Source of the DNA: Aquatica leii
Lineage: Eukaryota; Arthropoda; Insecta; Coleoptera; Lampyridae
Direction: 5' to 3'
Assembly (NCBI GenBank): GCA_035610365.1
Contig: CM069434.1
Span: forward strand, 99,932,806 to 99,996,805
Length of the DNA: 64,000 nt
Part shown: in pieces, positions 37,902 to 49,364 of the stretch
Layout: every line of letters starts with the position of its first letter
How positions within the stretch are numbered: position 1 is the first letter of the stretch
Translations under genes and position numbers: made by a program
Notes under the pieces: model-generated
Databases searched by the model: none
Told to the model about the DNA's origin: nothing
What the model saw: the letters and a program-made list of their open reading frames with translations, nothing else

Positions 37902-38260
37902 GGCGTAAGAAAAATCGCAGAACTCGAACAAACAACTAAAATCTAAGTAAAAACCTCTCAAAAGTTGGGTAAGAAGTAACCTCACAGCTGGTTAAGCTCG
38001 ACTCTGATTGGGTTACGGTCGAAAAGTTACGGACTGAAAACCAAAAAGAGGATAGCTCGAAACCATGATAACGATTAAAATTATTGGGATGTTTGAGGAT
38101 TTCTATGCTCTCTCGGATTTTTTTATTGAAAAAAATGAAGATTTTCCAACCATTGAAACGTTATCAGAATCTATATTGTGACCTGTAGTAAAATGATGTT
38201 CAGCAACCGCAGACTTATAAATATACCTTTTTTTATACAACTATCATGTTTGAAAATACG

Positions 38261-41200
38261 TGCAATACGTGCTCTAAATTTAAATTGTGCTGCTCTGTAT
38301 ATTCTTGTTTGAATTGAAGTTAGTCTTCTATTTCTCGACGCCTTCTGTCGACCATCAATGGTCCCTTTCGTTCGAGTAAGCGTAAAAGTCGTCTTTTTAC
38401 TTTCACGTTGTGATCCATAAAATATCCACGTGTTGTTATGAATATTATAAATTCATGACATATTAACAAGTTGTGACATCTATGTAATTAGAAGTAAACG
38501 ATACTGATTAAAAGATGGTACGTAATGACAGTGACACGTTTTATTATTAGTCTACCCGTAATTAGCAATTAAGGCTTTGAATTCCACAGTATTACTACAG
38601 GTTATGGGCCCAGGCCTAGATACGAGGTGGATAAATTGAAGTTGCTTTCTTTTAAGTGTGTAAGTGTTTCGGGTTTCGTAAAAAACGAGTTTTGTGTTAA
38701 GTTGTTATTACGTCGCAAAAGGTAAATAAATAAAAAAAAATGGCGGTCAATTACTTGACGTGTGTGCTTAAGTTACTTGGTCGCGAAAACTATGACGAGT
38801 AGTCGTTTGCAGTCGAGAATGTGTTAGTGCTTGAAGGTTTAAGTAAATGCATCGACCGTAGCGAACAGGACACCACCTTAATAGCAAAAGCCAAGGCCAA
38901 ATTAGTTTTAACTATCGATCTTTCTTTGTTTCCGCACGTGAAGGACGCGAAAACTGCAAAATATGTATGGACAAATTTAAAAAATTTGTACGACGACAGT
39001 GGTTTCGTGAGAAAAATTGGCCTTTTACGGGCTTTGATATCCGCGAGATTAGAAAATCATGATTCTATGAATTCTTACGTCAATCAGATTGTCGAGACAT
39101 CGCAGAAATTAAGGCGAACAGGATTCAAGATCGACGAGGAATGAGTTGGATCACTGTTACTGGCGGGACTTTCGGAAAAATATTACTCCATGATAATAGC
39201 AGTGGAACATTCAGGAATAAGTATTACTACAGATTCTATTAAAACAAAATTGCTGCACATGCAGACAGATGGCAGAGATGGCATCAGAAGTGGTGCTTTT
39301 GTAGCGAACAGTAAACCAAGTCATCGAAAGCCACCGCGAGATGGCGGCAGTGGTACAAGTTCGCGTGAAAAATCATCAGCTGACGGGCAAGGTCAAGGTA
39401 GTTCAGGCTTTGTAAACAAAAAGAAAGACTTGAGTAATATTGTTTGTTTCAAATGCAAAAAGAACGGATATTACAAGTCAAACTGTCTCAATAACAAGCC
39501 TGAGTGTGTTTATAATGCGGTTTTTTCGACAGGACAGTTTAGTGACACGGACTGGTATGTTGATAGTAGTGCGAACATCCATTTAACAGCTAAGAAAGAC
39601 TGGTTGAAAAATGCACGTAGTCCTGATTTACCTGACATTCTTGTGGCTAACCGATCGAAAATTATTGTAGACTGTGCTGGTGACATTGAAATCAAGACTG
39701 TGACAGCGGATCTAGAGCATCGGATTTTATTAATAAAGGTACAGTTTGTTCCAGGTTTGACCACGAATTTATTATCTGTTTGTCAACGGATTAACAATGG
39801 CAACAATGTAACTTTTGATGAAAAGGGCTGTAAGATTTACACTGCTAAAAGTATCTTAGTGGCAACAGCTGGGTTGACGAATACTGTGTACAAACTACAT
39901 GTCCCAGATGGTGGTGCAGGTTTTTTGGCAAGTGGTGAAATATGGCATCGACGCTTAGGCCATATAAACAATAACTATCTAAATAAAATGAGTAAATTAG
40001 TACGAAACATATGAAAAGTTTAAGGAGTTTAAGTGTTTAGTAGAAAATCAACAAAATGAAAGGGTAAAAGTGTTACGAACAGATAATGGCGGTGAATATA
40101 TCTGTAAAGAATTTCAAAATTACCTAAGGAATGCTGGTATTATACATCAAAAGACCAACAGCCACACATCTCAGCAGAATGGTGTGGCTGAGCGCTTTAA
40201 TCGAACATTGTTTCATAAAGTAAAATGTCTAATGTTTGATGAGAACATTTGTAAATCGTTATGGGCAGAAGCATGTAATGCTGCTTGTTACCTCAAGAAT
40301 CGTTCTGTTTCAGCAGGGATTTCAAAAACACCGTTTGAGCTGTGGACCGGTAAGAAGCCAAATGTTGGTCATCTACGTGTTTATGGCAGTGTCATCATGG
40401 TTCATGTTCCGAAAGTTGCTGCAAATAAGTGGGACCAGAAGTCAGTCATACACATACTTGTAGGTTATGATTAAACTACCAAGGGCTATAGGTGCTACAA
40501 CCCAGCTACAAGGAAGGTGATTATTAGTCGAGATTGGACAGTTATGGAAAACTTCAAGGAGACTACGACGCTATCAATAGATGAGACAGTAGAGATTTCG
40601 GATTCAGTGGGGGGTGAAAATGAGCATAATTATTCAATCGATGACTTGACGGATTGTTCCATGAGTAAAGACACTATTGAACGATAATGACGACAGTGAA
40701 TATGTTCCTGATTCAGTTGATGAAGAGGTGCAATCAGATGCTACAGAACTTCCAAAAAGATCAGATAGGTCATTAAAAAAAAAAACTTTTGAAGATTATG
40801 TTACTTATTTTGGTTCAAAAAATGGTAGCGATGCATCAGATATTTATGTTCCTCCAAGAACCGTTACAGAAACGGTTTCAGGATCAGATGGACAGAAGTG
40901 GAAGCAGGCTATGTTATATATCATCCAAAAAAAAGGGACAATAGTGGAGTGTAAACGGGTGTTTAAAGTGAAGTGTAATAGTAAAAAAACAGAGCTGTGT
41001 ATGGTTTGAAACAATCCAGCAGAGCTTGGAATGAAAAGGTAGATCAAGTTCTATTAAATATTAAGTACAAGAGGTCAGATTATGAACCGTGTCTTTATAT
41101 TAAAATAAAAGAAAATGAGTTATTAACAGTCATTGCTTTGTATGTTGACGATTTTTTTGTATTTTCGAATGATTTGAAAGAGATTAAAATTCTGGAAACA

Positions 41201-42371
41201 CATTTAAGCTCAAAGTTTAAAATTATGAATCTTGGTAAAGCAAAGCAGTGTTTAGGATTAAGGATAACACGTTTATTATTACTCTAACCGTAATTAAGAA
41301 TTAAGGCCTCGAATTCCACAGTATTACTACAGTTGTATCATGAAAACATCTATAATTAGTTAATTTATTTAACGCAGGTTAAGTATCTTCTATTCTTTTT
41401 CGGATTACAAATAATTTCCATGTCGCTTCCTTAGCGACACGTGCTACCTCCCAAATGTGAGTTCCTTTGTCTGTAAAAGTTTAAACATTGACGGTGGAAC
41501 AGTTCTAAAAAGAAGCATTGGACCTACAAATACTGCGACATAAGGACAGATACGATTCATATTTCTATTCAAAAGCAATTGACGTTTAACTAATACCACC
41601 TTTGACAAAAGTGCATATGTAACAGCATACGATGCGATTTGGTTCTCTTACCTTTCATAAATGTTACTTTTTACCTGTTGTACAGTTATTGAGTAACCAG
41701 GTAGATACGATTATTTTTAGGTAGTTTGATTACAGAAAGCCAGTAAAAAATAGTTTTTTGAAAGTAAACCTGGAGCTTGGTAAGTCAATTTTGATTTTAA
41801 CTATTCGCTACGATACTTCTCACAAACCATATTTACTAATCACGTCGAAACTTTTAAAATGATTTGCTTCTTATTACTATTAGTCAATTAGTCTAAGTTA
41901 AATGCTATCGCATACTGACTACATCAACTGTCAATTATTATTGTTAATGTAATTTATTTACGAAGATTTTTGTATGTCCTGGCTGTTACACTTACGATTG
42001 GAGAGTATTGTAAGTTGCCGATACTTCTGGCGTTTTAGAACCTACGTATACTTGTACTCAAACTAAATTTACTTACTGTAATGCTATCGAATTATCTAAT
42101 TGTTGTTGATTCTAATTTTAATTATAAGTTAAACTTCTAAAGAAATTAAAGTACAATTGATGTTAACGATTAGGTTTTTTTCTTTGATTACTCTAGCCTT
42201 ACGAACCTTAAAATTTAATACAATCTAACAAGAGCTGTTTTTGCAAGACGAGATCTGGCGCTCATTAAAATAAACTTATCATTTGAGACTCCCTTCTCTC
42301 CGATAGGTATTGCTTCAACCCTACAGCGTGTTGGCCGTGCGGGGTTTGTAAATTACTAGAAACTTGTAACT
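38261..42371 (-). repeat. Third, diverged copy of the 1.3 kb LTR, split by copia 1
   Basis: Both outer parts align in reverse to solo LTR copies A and B. The left part (38261-38436) has CAATACGTGC, TTTCTCGACGCC and ATCCACGTGTTG. The right part (41332-42371) has GTGCTACCTCCCAAA and ends with CCGTGCGGGGTTTGTAAATT and ACTTGTAAC. It sits inside the GIY-YIG region of a PLE. No target duplication survives that I can see, consistent with an old insertion. Confidence 0.75.
38437..41331 (+). mobile_element. Ty1/copia element 1 (incomplete)
   Basis: The 5' LTR is about 38437-38599, followed by the copia primer-binding site GGTTATGGGCCCAGG. The 3' LTR survives only as its last part (about 41266-41331). 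A GTTGT duplication flanks it (38432-38436 and 41332-41336). Parts: gag (about 38.8-39.2 kb) with a zinc knuckle (CFKCKKNGYYKSNC), protease (WYVDSS), integrase (about 39.9-40.5 kb) and the C-terminal part of reverse transcriptase (about 41.0-41.28 kb). It is broken and incomplete toward its 3' end. It inserted into the diverged LTR copy. Confidence 0.88.
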
Positions 42372-42850
42372 GGTTTCACTAATGTAGACTAAACCACTTA
42401 AACAAATAATTTGGTATACACCTTTAAATAAAATTGTAAGAAATTTGTACTTGGGAGAAGAAAAAATCAGAGATTTTGCCTGTTGATTTTAATATGGGCT
42501 TAATACCATAATAACTGTTTGAATATCTCGCTTCATATAATCTTTGATCACTAAGGTTTAAGTAAGATGACAGATTTCCGAGTCTAGATTCTCAGGTTGG
42601 CAAATAAAAAATGCGCGATGAACCAAAGATTCTATGACAGAACGTTTCTGTTCAGAATAATGATGAGACGAAGCATTAAGTTATCTGTCCGTATGAGTAG
42701 GTTTGCGATAAAGAGAATGGCCCAGAAGTTCGTCGGGCTTACGAGTTGATTGTTTAGATGATCAAAAACTTTAGACAATTCAAGATGAAAATGAAACCAA
42801 ACAATAAGCGTGTTGTCAACATATCTAAACTATACTTTTCTAGCGAGGCG

Positions 42851-43053
42851 CGCGTTGTTTCTCGGTCCGAAAGATGCGACTCGCGCGAAGTGAAATATTT
42901 TCTATTCCATGCTGCCGATTTGAAAACGAATTAAACGACGGTAATGTTGAAGGTTGAAGGAAATGTTGTATATGACATATGAAAATGGCCGCTGAATATC
43001 TGCATTTTAATCACGTTTGTAAATAAAATAACGTAACTAAAAGTTGGAAAAGC
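42851..43053. other. Unassigned spacer
   Basis: Between the PLE reverse transcriptase fragment and the inverted structure. It may be decayed PLE sequence; no motif is readable. Confidence 0.3.
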
Positions 43054-43319
43054 TTATGATTATAAGCGACTTTTGGCTTAAACTGCGTAGTAATTAAACA
43101 CCCAGAGTGGTAAATGTCACTGACACTGACATTTACCACTCTGAAGATGCAAGTTGTAATGTCTTGCAAAACGTCAGTTTGTTTGGGTTCACGAACGACA
43201 ATACGGCAAAGGCCAAGTTCTACTTCTTGTTTTGGCTCTCAAGAAGAGATTAGGACCAAGCCTAAATCTGGGTGTTTAACTACGACGCGGTCTAAGCCGA
43301 AAGTCGCTTATATTCATAA
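43054..43319. repeat. PLE-type inverted terminal structure
   Basis: Arms at 43054-43103 and 43270-43319 are inverted repeats of about 50 bp with a few mismatches. Between them lie a perfect 16 bp hairpin (43104-43142, 7-base loop) and a hammerhead-like motif (43141-43175). PLEs are known to carry terminal repeats in tandem or inverted arrangement, and this may be the 5' end of the element at 37780-42850. Confidence 0.55.
43141..43175 (+). ncRNA. Hammerhead-like motif within PLE inverted structure
   Basis: CTGAAGA, stem TGCAAG...CTTGCA, then AAACGTC. It follows the same pattern as the other PLE ends, with one G of GAAAC lost into the stem. Confidence 0.35.
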
Positions 43320-43664
43320 ACATAACAACCGCGAAAGCTTAAGATTTTATAGTGGAAAAGCTTTTTTCTCAGAAGTCTCCAGGTTGATTTCTTTTTTAAC
43401 GGCTTGGAAATATCAAGATTTGATTTGCAAAAGTTCCAGGTGCACTTTGGCCTTGAAAAGCAAAATAGTGACGGCGCGTCATGCTCGTGACATTTCTGTT
43501 GGTCGGGCAGGTATACGCATTACAATAAGCCGACCAGTCGCAACACTATTTTTCTGCAGTTCATCATTCTGCATTTCTTTGTGGTCAGTTGTAAGGTATC
43601 CTTCGTGAAGCTCAGAGCGGAGCGTATATACGAAAGTTAAAATGAGAAAATAGGATCGTTCATA
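43320..43664. other. Spacer without recognised gene
   Basis: A long plus-strand frame runs through from 43114 but overlaps the inverted structure and shows no family motif. It was not accepted as a gene. Confidence 0.35.
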
Positions 43665-46012
43665 ATGGATACATATGAAAGTAAGTAAAATGTATTCCTA
43701 ATTATTGTAAATGACAATTTTTGTAAGTACTTATTAAACATTAATATTTAAATGACGCAAATGTAGTACACACATAGATAAATGTCAAAATTCACTGCGA
43801 TACTTTTTTAAATACTTTATATGATTATTATTAATACGAAATTCCCATTTCATTAACGAAGGAAAAAATCATACTAAAAATAATAATAATAAATATTACT
43901 TATTGTTCACTTTATTCACTTTTGTGACTTTAAATTACGTCAATCATTATAAAATCAATTGATTTAATGATTAGGAGGTAGATTTAAATCGTTTTCTATT
44001 AAAACATAGTCAGCAAGTCGCGATATTGAAGAGGAATTATCGATACCTTTTTCGATTTGTAGTGATTCCAAAAAAGCACTACAAAAACTTCATAAATTAC
44101 GCAATAAATAGCAACAAGTACATCGAGTGAATGGTAAGTTTCAGAAGAAATATAAAGCTTGGTTGGAAACCCCACTAACTATTTTTGTAAGTAATTGAAT
44201 TAATTTCTATAAAAGTCGACTTGTGGGCTAATGCAGACAATTTAATGTTGTTTGTTTTTCAGAGTTCTATTACACGTATTGGGAAATCGTCAATTTCTGT
44301 AGATGCAGGTAAACCTGGTTGACTACGACAATCGACTTTTGAGGAATCGAGTCGACGAACAAGAAAAAGAATGGCTTCAGATACAAGCAAAACGCGTAGC
44401 GTAGATGAATTAGCTTTAACTGTGAGAATCAAACAAATTTCTGTTGGACAACTTGATGCTGCTGAAGTTGTTAAAGACATAACAACGAAATCTCCCGTAA
44501 GAGCTGCAAACTATTGAGCTGCTTATAGGACGTCGACGGAACCACAGCAAACTGAGATATCCGGAGATGACGCACTTGTGGATTTTATAGATGTAAAATT
44601 AACAAAACAGCAGTATAAAGACATTCGGAAATCTTCGAGGCAGAAAAAATATATTGTATATTCATCGTACAAAGAAGTTTCTGCCGCTAAAAAACTGTGT
44701 TACCTTTCAGATATCACAGTAAATGAAACCTCAGCCAAAGTAAAATTAAAGTCTTTACTGGATCATACCTGTAGTAGAATTCTAAAGTTGCAAGTAGCCG
44801 TGATGATATCTTTGAAGCCTGAAGTAACAGAAAATCTACGATTACTTTGTAAAAGGGGTTGCGATGGAAGTACCAGACACAATGAATACAAGCAAAAGTT
44901 TACAAATGAGTACCGATACAAGTTTATTTTTAACATCTATAGTTCCATTGGTTCCGATAATGAACACAAGGAATTAATTATTTAGAAAAATCCCAGGCTT
45001 TCATCGCTGCGCTATTGTCGCCCTATTTGAGTTCAATTATTGAAAGAAACTGTGGCATCAACTAACCTCAAACGAGAGTACGTTGCAAAGTAGATTGAGT
45101 CTCTGGTCTCTTTACGACTATTATTAACACAAAGGAAGTTATGGTAAAATATGAAGTTTTTTTTACTATAATTGACGGCAAAGTTTGCAACTCTCTGACA
45201 GACACAGTCATCAATGCGTTGCTACATATGCAACCACATATCATCGAAACTTAACATAAAACTCATGAAGACCGCAGCTTTAAACACAACTTGACTCGAC
45301 CTTAGATTATCAACGGTACATGCTTGGATCTGATTTTTTGAGTGCTTATTGCATATCAGCTACAAAGTGGGCGTTCATAAGTGGCAAACCCTTAAAGAAG
45401 AAGACAAGAAAGTTATTGCTGAGCGAAAACGAAAGATTCATGCCACATTCAAAAAATGGTTGCATCTAATTGTTGATCAACCGAAACAACCACCAACGAC
45501 GACAACACTGCGATACGTTTCTTCGAAAACACAGCGTTATCCGCAAACATTTTGGGTGTAGACGAGAATATTATGAAACGATGCTACGTAATATTACAAG
45601 TTCTTTCAAGTGGGTATGCCGTAAATGTCACTGCGTTCCAACAGTATTCCATTGAAACCGCTGAAATGTCCGTAGCTCTATACTCTTGGTACTGTATGCC
45701 AAAGACAGTCCACAAAGTTTTAATTCATAGTCCATTGATAATTTAGTGGTCTCCACAAATGTCGAAAGACGCGCAAGAAGCCCGTAGCAAAGATATAAAA
45801 AAAATTTGTGAATGTTATTCTCGAAAAGACTCGAGAACAGCGACAATAAAAGATGTTTTCAATCGACTCCTCTTAATTTCCGAACTGTACATATCAATCA
45901 TTGGTATTCGAAGAAAGGGAAAATTTTAGTCCCAGAAGCTTTACAACTTTGACTCGGTACTCTATACTCAACTGATGAATCAGAAGCTAATACTTCTGAC
46001 GACGACGATTAA
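43665..46012 (+). pseudogene. RAG1/Transib-like transposase relic
   Basis: A short first exon (ATG 43665, MDTYE) ends in GTAAGT. A further exon near 44000-44190 has KFQKKYKAWLETPLTIF before a GTAAGT. The main exon starts after CAG near 44263. Recognisable blocks: VVKDITTKSPVRAANY, KLTKQQYKDIR, LLDHTCSRILKLQ, RGCDGSTRHNEYKQKF (about 44865, aligned by me with the first catalytic Asp region of RAG1), IDGKVCNSLTDT (about 45175), ECLLHISYKVGVHKW, DENIMKRCYVILQ, VHKVLIHSPLII, and AQEARSKDIKK followed by SRKDSRTATIKDVF (about 45770-45870), resembling the RAG1 segment around its catalytic Glu. The DDDD tail ends at 46012. Many stops and frame changes make it non-functional. No CACWATG-type TIRs were found, so the superfamily rests on protein motifs recalled from memory. 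Confidence 0.6.
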
Positions 46013-46135
46013 TATTTTTTGTATGCTTCAAATTTATCTCATCATGTAATAATGTTTTCATTCCGTAACTCAGGTCTCCCATCTTTTTTTCTTAACGTTT
46101 TTATTTGAGTTTTAATATCAACGAGTTCAAAACCA

Positions 46136-46275
46136 CCCAAGCAACACATTGGTATAAAAAACGTCTAAATGTCCGGCTAATAGACATTTATTAGACATTA
46201 AAACGTTTTTAAACGCGTTATTAACGTTTATTAGACGGACATTTAGACGTTTTTTGTACCAATGTGTTGTTTGGG
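46136..46275. mobile_element. 140 bp hairpin MITE
   Basis: Arms of 40 bp (46136-46175 and 46236-46275) match at 38 positions and begin CCCAA[G/A]CAACACATTGG. The central 60 bp also contain partial inverted symmetry. No clear target duplication. Confidence 0.75.
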
Positions 46276-47039
46276 CATGTATTTAGCAATTTTTTTTTTA
46301 ATTTTTATTCCAGATTTAAAATCAGCGAGTTTAAAAACTAAAGAATTACCTGTCACATTTTAAATACCCGGATTTCCCTAGTTTTTCCCACTTTTCCGAA
46401 ATCCAGCCTACTGTGTAGCTAAACACTTCGTGATAATCGGTTAAACATTTGCCTACTGAAAGTTGTAAAGTAAAATAAATTATGAAAATCAAAAAATCGC
46501 GGAATTTTCAAATACCGCTATTCCAAACAAGTCGCTGTTGTTTCGTAGAAAGACAATAAACAAAATTTTGACGGAATTGTACTCCAATACTCCAGAGAGC
46601 AAAATCAAGAATCAGTTTACCACAGCTAGATATACTTCAAAAATATAACAAGAGGGGATGAGAGAAGTTGATAAGTGCTAATGAGGAAGTTCTATCCTAC
46701 TGACCCAGCTGCAGAAAGTTTACCAAAATTTTGCAAAAATTTGTGCTTACATTTTTTGCATACATAGCAGTCAAAAACACAAAAGGCAAAATGTCCCCAA
46801 AATCTATCGACAGAGAAAGATATGATAAACAAAACCACATCGTGAATTATTCCCCAACGAACATAGATGTGCCGAATGTGGAAAGAGGGTTAATTTTCTT
46901 TGCGTAAAATGCAATGTGGGCCCCCATGCATGACGACAGTGATAGTTTATAATTTTTTATAATTTGTCTGTTTTTTCCTGTCTTTATACATAATTCTCAA
47001 TCCATAAACATAAAAATTATTTTTCTATTACTTCAATTA
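46276..47039. other. Unassigned stretch
   Basis: A cysteine-containing frame near 46860-46930 (CAECGKRVNFLCVKC) resembles the end of some transposase zinc-binding tails, but upstream support is lacking. Confidence 0.3.
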
Positions 47040-47756
47040 AACCTTATGCACTAATGGGTTAATAGGAACTTTGGTAAAAAGTGAAATGACATCAAAACTC
47101 ACAAGAAGATCTTGGGATTTAAGTTTTATAGTTTTTAAACGTTGGATAAAATGTTAAGAGTTGAGGATGTGAGAAGAAATTTAACGTGTAAATTCGCAAA
47201 GAATGTTACACAATAACTTAACTAGCTTGTAGATCAGAGATTGGACAGTACTGACAGTAGGTGGAAAGAGAATACCTTATTTGTAAATTTTGGGAAGTCT
47301 GTATGTACGAGTTGGTTTGGAATCTGAAAGGGCAGGTTGACGTTTAGTTTTTAGAGATAGATCGGAAGATTTGATGATTTGGCTGACCTCACGTTCAATT
47401 CTCGAAGTGGGATTACGAGTTAGAAGAGCATACGTTTTCTCAGACAAAATAAAATTGATTTTAGCAGCATAATAAATTTGGTTCAAAACCACAGTAGCGT
47501 TGTTTTTGTCTGCTGGAAGAACAATAATATCAGGGTTCCTACAAAAACTTTTTAGGACTAGCTCTTCTAACTTAAAAATGTTGGGTTTAGGAACTTTAGA
47601 TGATTTACGTATTTTGCCACTGTAAATACGAATGGGATCTGAGATGTGGCAAGAAAGATATCTTATGGAAGACTTGACAGCACATAAAATATGTTCTTTA
47701 GGAATACGTTTGGGAGCAACAGCAAAATTTAAACCTTTAGGTATTAGATATTCTAA
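47040..47756 (-). mobile_element. Penelope-like element, N-terminal reverse transcriptase fragment
   Basis: Minus strand: KSFCRNPDIIVLPADKNNAT followed by VVLNQIYYAAKINFILSEK and LTRNPTSRIEREVSQIIKSS, then YRLPKIYK, the conserved opening of PLE reverse transcriptase (ADKGNATVV ... YGLPKIHK in relatives). It continues in decayed form to about 47040, with SFDVISLFTKVPI near the end. It abuts gypsy 3 at 47757 with no visible LTR in between. Confidence 0.8.
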
Positions 47757-47948
47757 ATCAACAATTTGAAGTTCTTTCTATGGACTTATTTGGACATCTA
47801 CCTGAGACAGAAGACAGATATAAATGGATCTACATAATACAAGACACTACCAGCGGCTAGGTAGCGCTTTTTGCATTAAAAGTTGCTTCTGCTGAAAATT
47901 GTTTTCGAGTTCATATAGATAATGTAATCTTACGTTTTGAACTTCCTA

Positions 47949-48313
47949 CTCTCTGTTCACCCAACAAAAATAGTTAAGCCCCGCCCTACAAAAATGCGCT
48001 ACATTTGAATATAATTTTTTATTGGTCAGATTATTAAAACCCATTTCACACCATACTCGCTAATTCGCGTATGATATTTCGTTTTCTTATTTATTGAAAT
48101 TCTTCGTTTTGCTATGCAAACTAGTTAATCTAGAAAAACAGTGTTTTTAAATGCTTATGTTTGTGTTTGGTTTTATTAAGGTAACCTAATAACAAAGTTT
48201 ATGGTTCGGATTAATAAATTGTATAGTGTAAAAATGCTTATTGCGCTTTTTATTTTGCGCAAGCATACATTTTTAAGAAGGCGGTCAACTATTACTGTTA
48301 GGTGAACAGAGAA
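47949..48313. mobile_element. 365 bp MITE with TA target duplication (Tc1/mariner-type)
   Basis: The ends CTCTCTGTTCACC and GGTGAACAGAGAA form an inverted repeat of about 33 bp with mismatches. TA lies on both sides (47947-47948 and 48314-48315). The equivalent site in gypsy 2 (about 28287) lacks the insert, which confirms both edges. No coding capacity. Confidence 0.85.
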
Positions 48314-49120
48314 TAAGCGCGTAATTAGTGATAACGGTGTTCAGTTCGTGAGTTCTGTTATGCAACAGACAGCTCGTTGTCTCGGTTTTTCGCAGACTCT
48401 AGTGCCATTGTATTATCCGGAATCTAACCCGGTTGAGTATAAAAACCGTGATTTAAAAACTCAACTTTCTATCTTTACTGCTAACAATTATACACAATGG
48501 AAAGATAAACTCGCGGTAATGCGATTTGCCATGAATATTGTGAAATCGTAAGCAACCGGTTTTAGTGCTGTTTACTTTCGGACGCGAGTTACGCACGCCC
48601 GAAGACGTACAACTCCATACGTAATCTTTCTAATACCTTAAGTCTTGCTCGTGAGAATCAAGAACAACAACAGCACCGAAATAAGAAGTACAGCGATGCC
48701 ATTCGTCGCCAAGCTCCAAATTTTCACATTGGAGACAAAGTGCTCATAAGAACGCATGTTCTCAGTAGAGCTAAATTTTTTTTAATTTCAAGTTTGCGCC
48801 TCGTCGTGATGGTCTGTATTTTATTCACAAGATTGTCACTCCTACAACTTATGAGGTTTCCGTTGTTAGTAACCCAGATGAAATTTCAGAAAATATGTCG
48901 TTGATGTAACTCCTTTTAACTCAGACGAAGACACTGTTTCTATTTGTTTTATTCGGAAGAGAGGACGTTCACTTATTTAAACTTAAAGTTGTTCTCGAGA
49001 ATCCAGCAAAGCTACGACAGAAGCTTCTCACCCTTTCACCACAACTGTTCGCACAGCTTCTCTACGAAGAGTCCAGAAAAATAAGTGTCCCTGTTGCGTC
49101 ATGAAGCAAAGGGGGAGATT

Positions 49121-49364
49121 TGTAACAACAAGCCGCCCTATCGCAATGACACGACAGTGACAGACACACTTTAGTTATAGAGGGCTGCCTCTTGGTACCA
49201 AAGACTACTTTTGACATTAGTTCTTTTTTCATTCATTCATTTTTTCAAGTCGCCATTAAAGTCAATTACAGTGTTAATTTTCATGTACCTATCAGTTAAC
49301 TAAATAAAACTGTGTGCTACGTGTACTAGTGGTTAACAATACTAACTATCGAAAACAATCTCTA
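49121..49364 (+). repeat. Gypsy 3 3' LTR (incomplete)
   Basis: Begins TGTAACAAC after the polypurine tract and matches the gypsy 2 LTRs in reverse complement until about 49364. Confidence 0.75.

Larger units (their letters stand above)
37780..42850 (-). mobile_element. Penelope-like element split by an LTR and copia 1
   Basis: On the minus strand from about 42850: the C-terminal reverse transcriptase core RYVDNTLIVWFHF (YVDDT class), then YRKPTHTDR and HHYSEQKRSVIESLVHRAFF, then toward 42373 the start of the GIY-YIG domain (GVYQIICLSGLVYISE). The element resumes at 38260 with the rest of the endonuclease, including AVAEHHFTTGHNID, and a 3' region ending near 37780 with a hammerhead-like motif. 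The N-terminal part of the reverse transcriptase is missing and several frames are broken. Confidence 0.85.
47757..49364 (+). mobile_element. Ty3/gypsy element 3, 3' fragment (same family as gypsy 2)
   Basis: Aligns in opposite orientation to the integrase and 3' LTR of gypsy 2. It covers the integrase core onward (about 47.8-48.95 kb), the GCAAAGGGGGAGATT polypurine tract, and a 3' LTR from 49121 that fades out near 49364. It carries a 365 bp MITE at 47949-48313. It is broken, with several breaks, and is more diverged than gypsy 2. Confidence 0.88.

Noticed and set aside
43114-43608. 164-codon plus-strand frame
   Set aside because: It begins inside the perfect hairpin and crosses the PLE-type inverted structure. 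No domain is recognisable, so it is most likely a chance frame in less AT-rich DNA.
46680-46930. Cysteine-rich frame suggestive of a piggyBac-type zinc-binding tail
   Set aside because: Only one CxxC...CxxC stretch is seen, without the preceding catalytic domain or TTAA-flanked ends.
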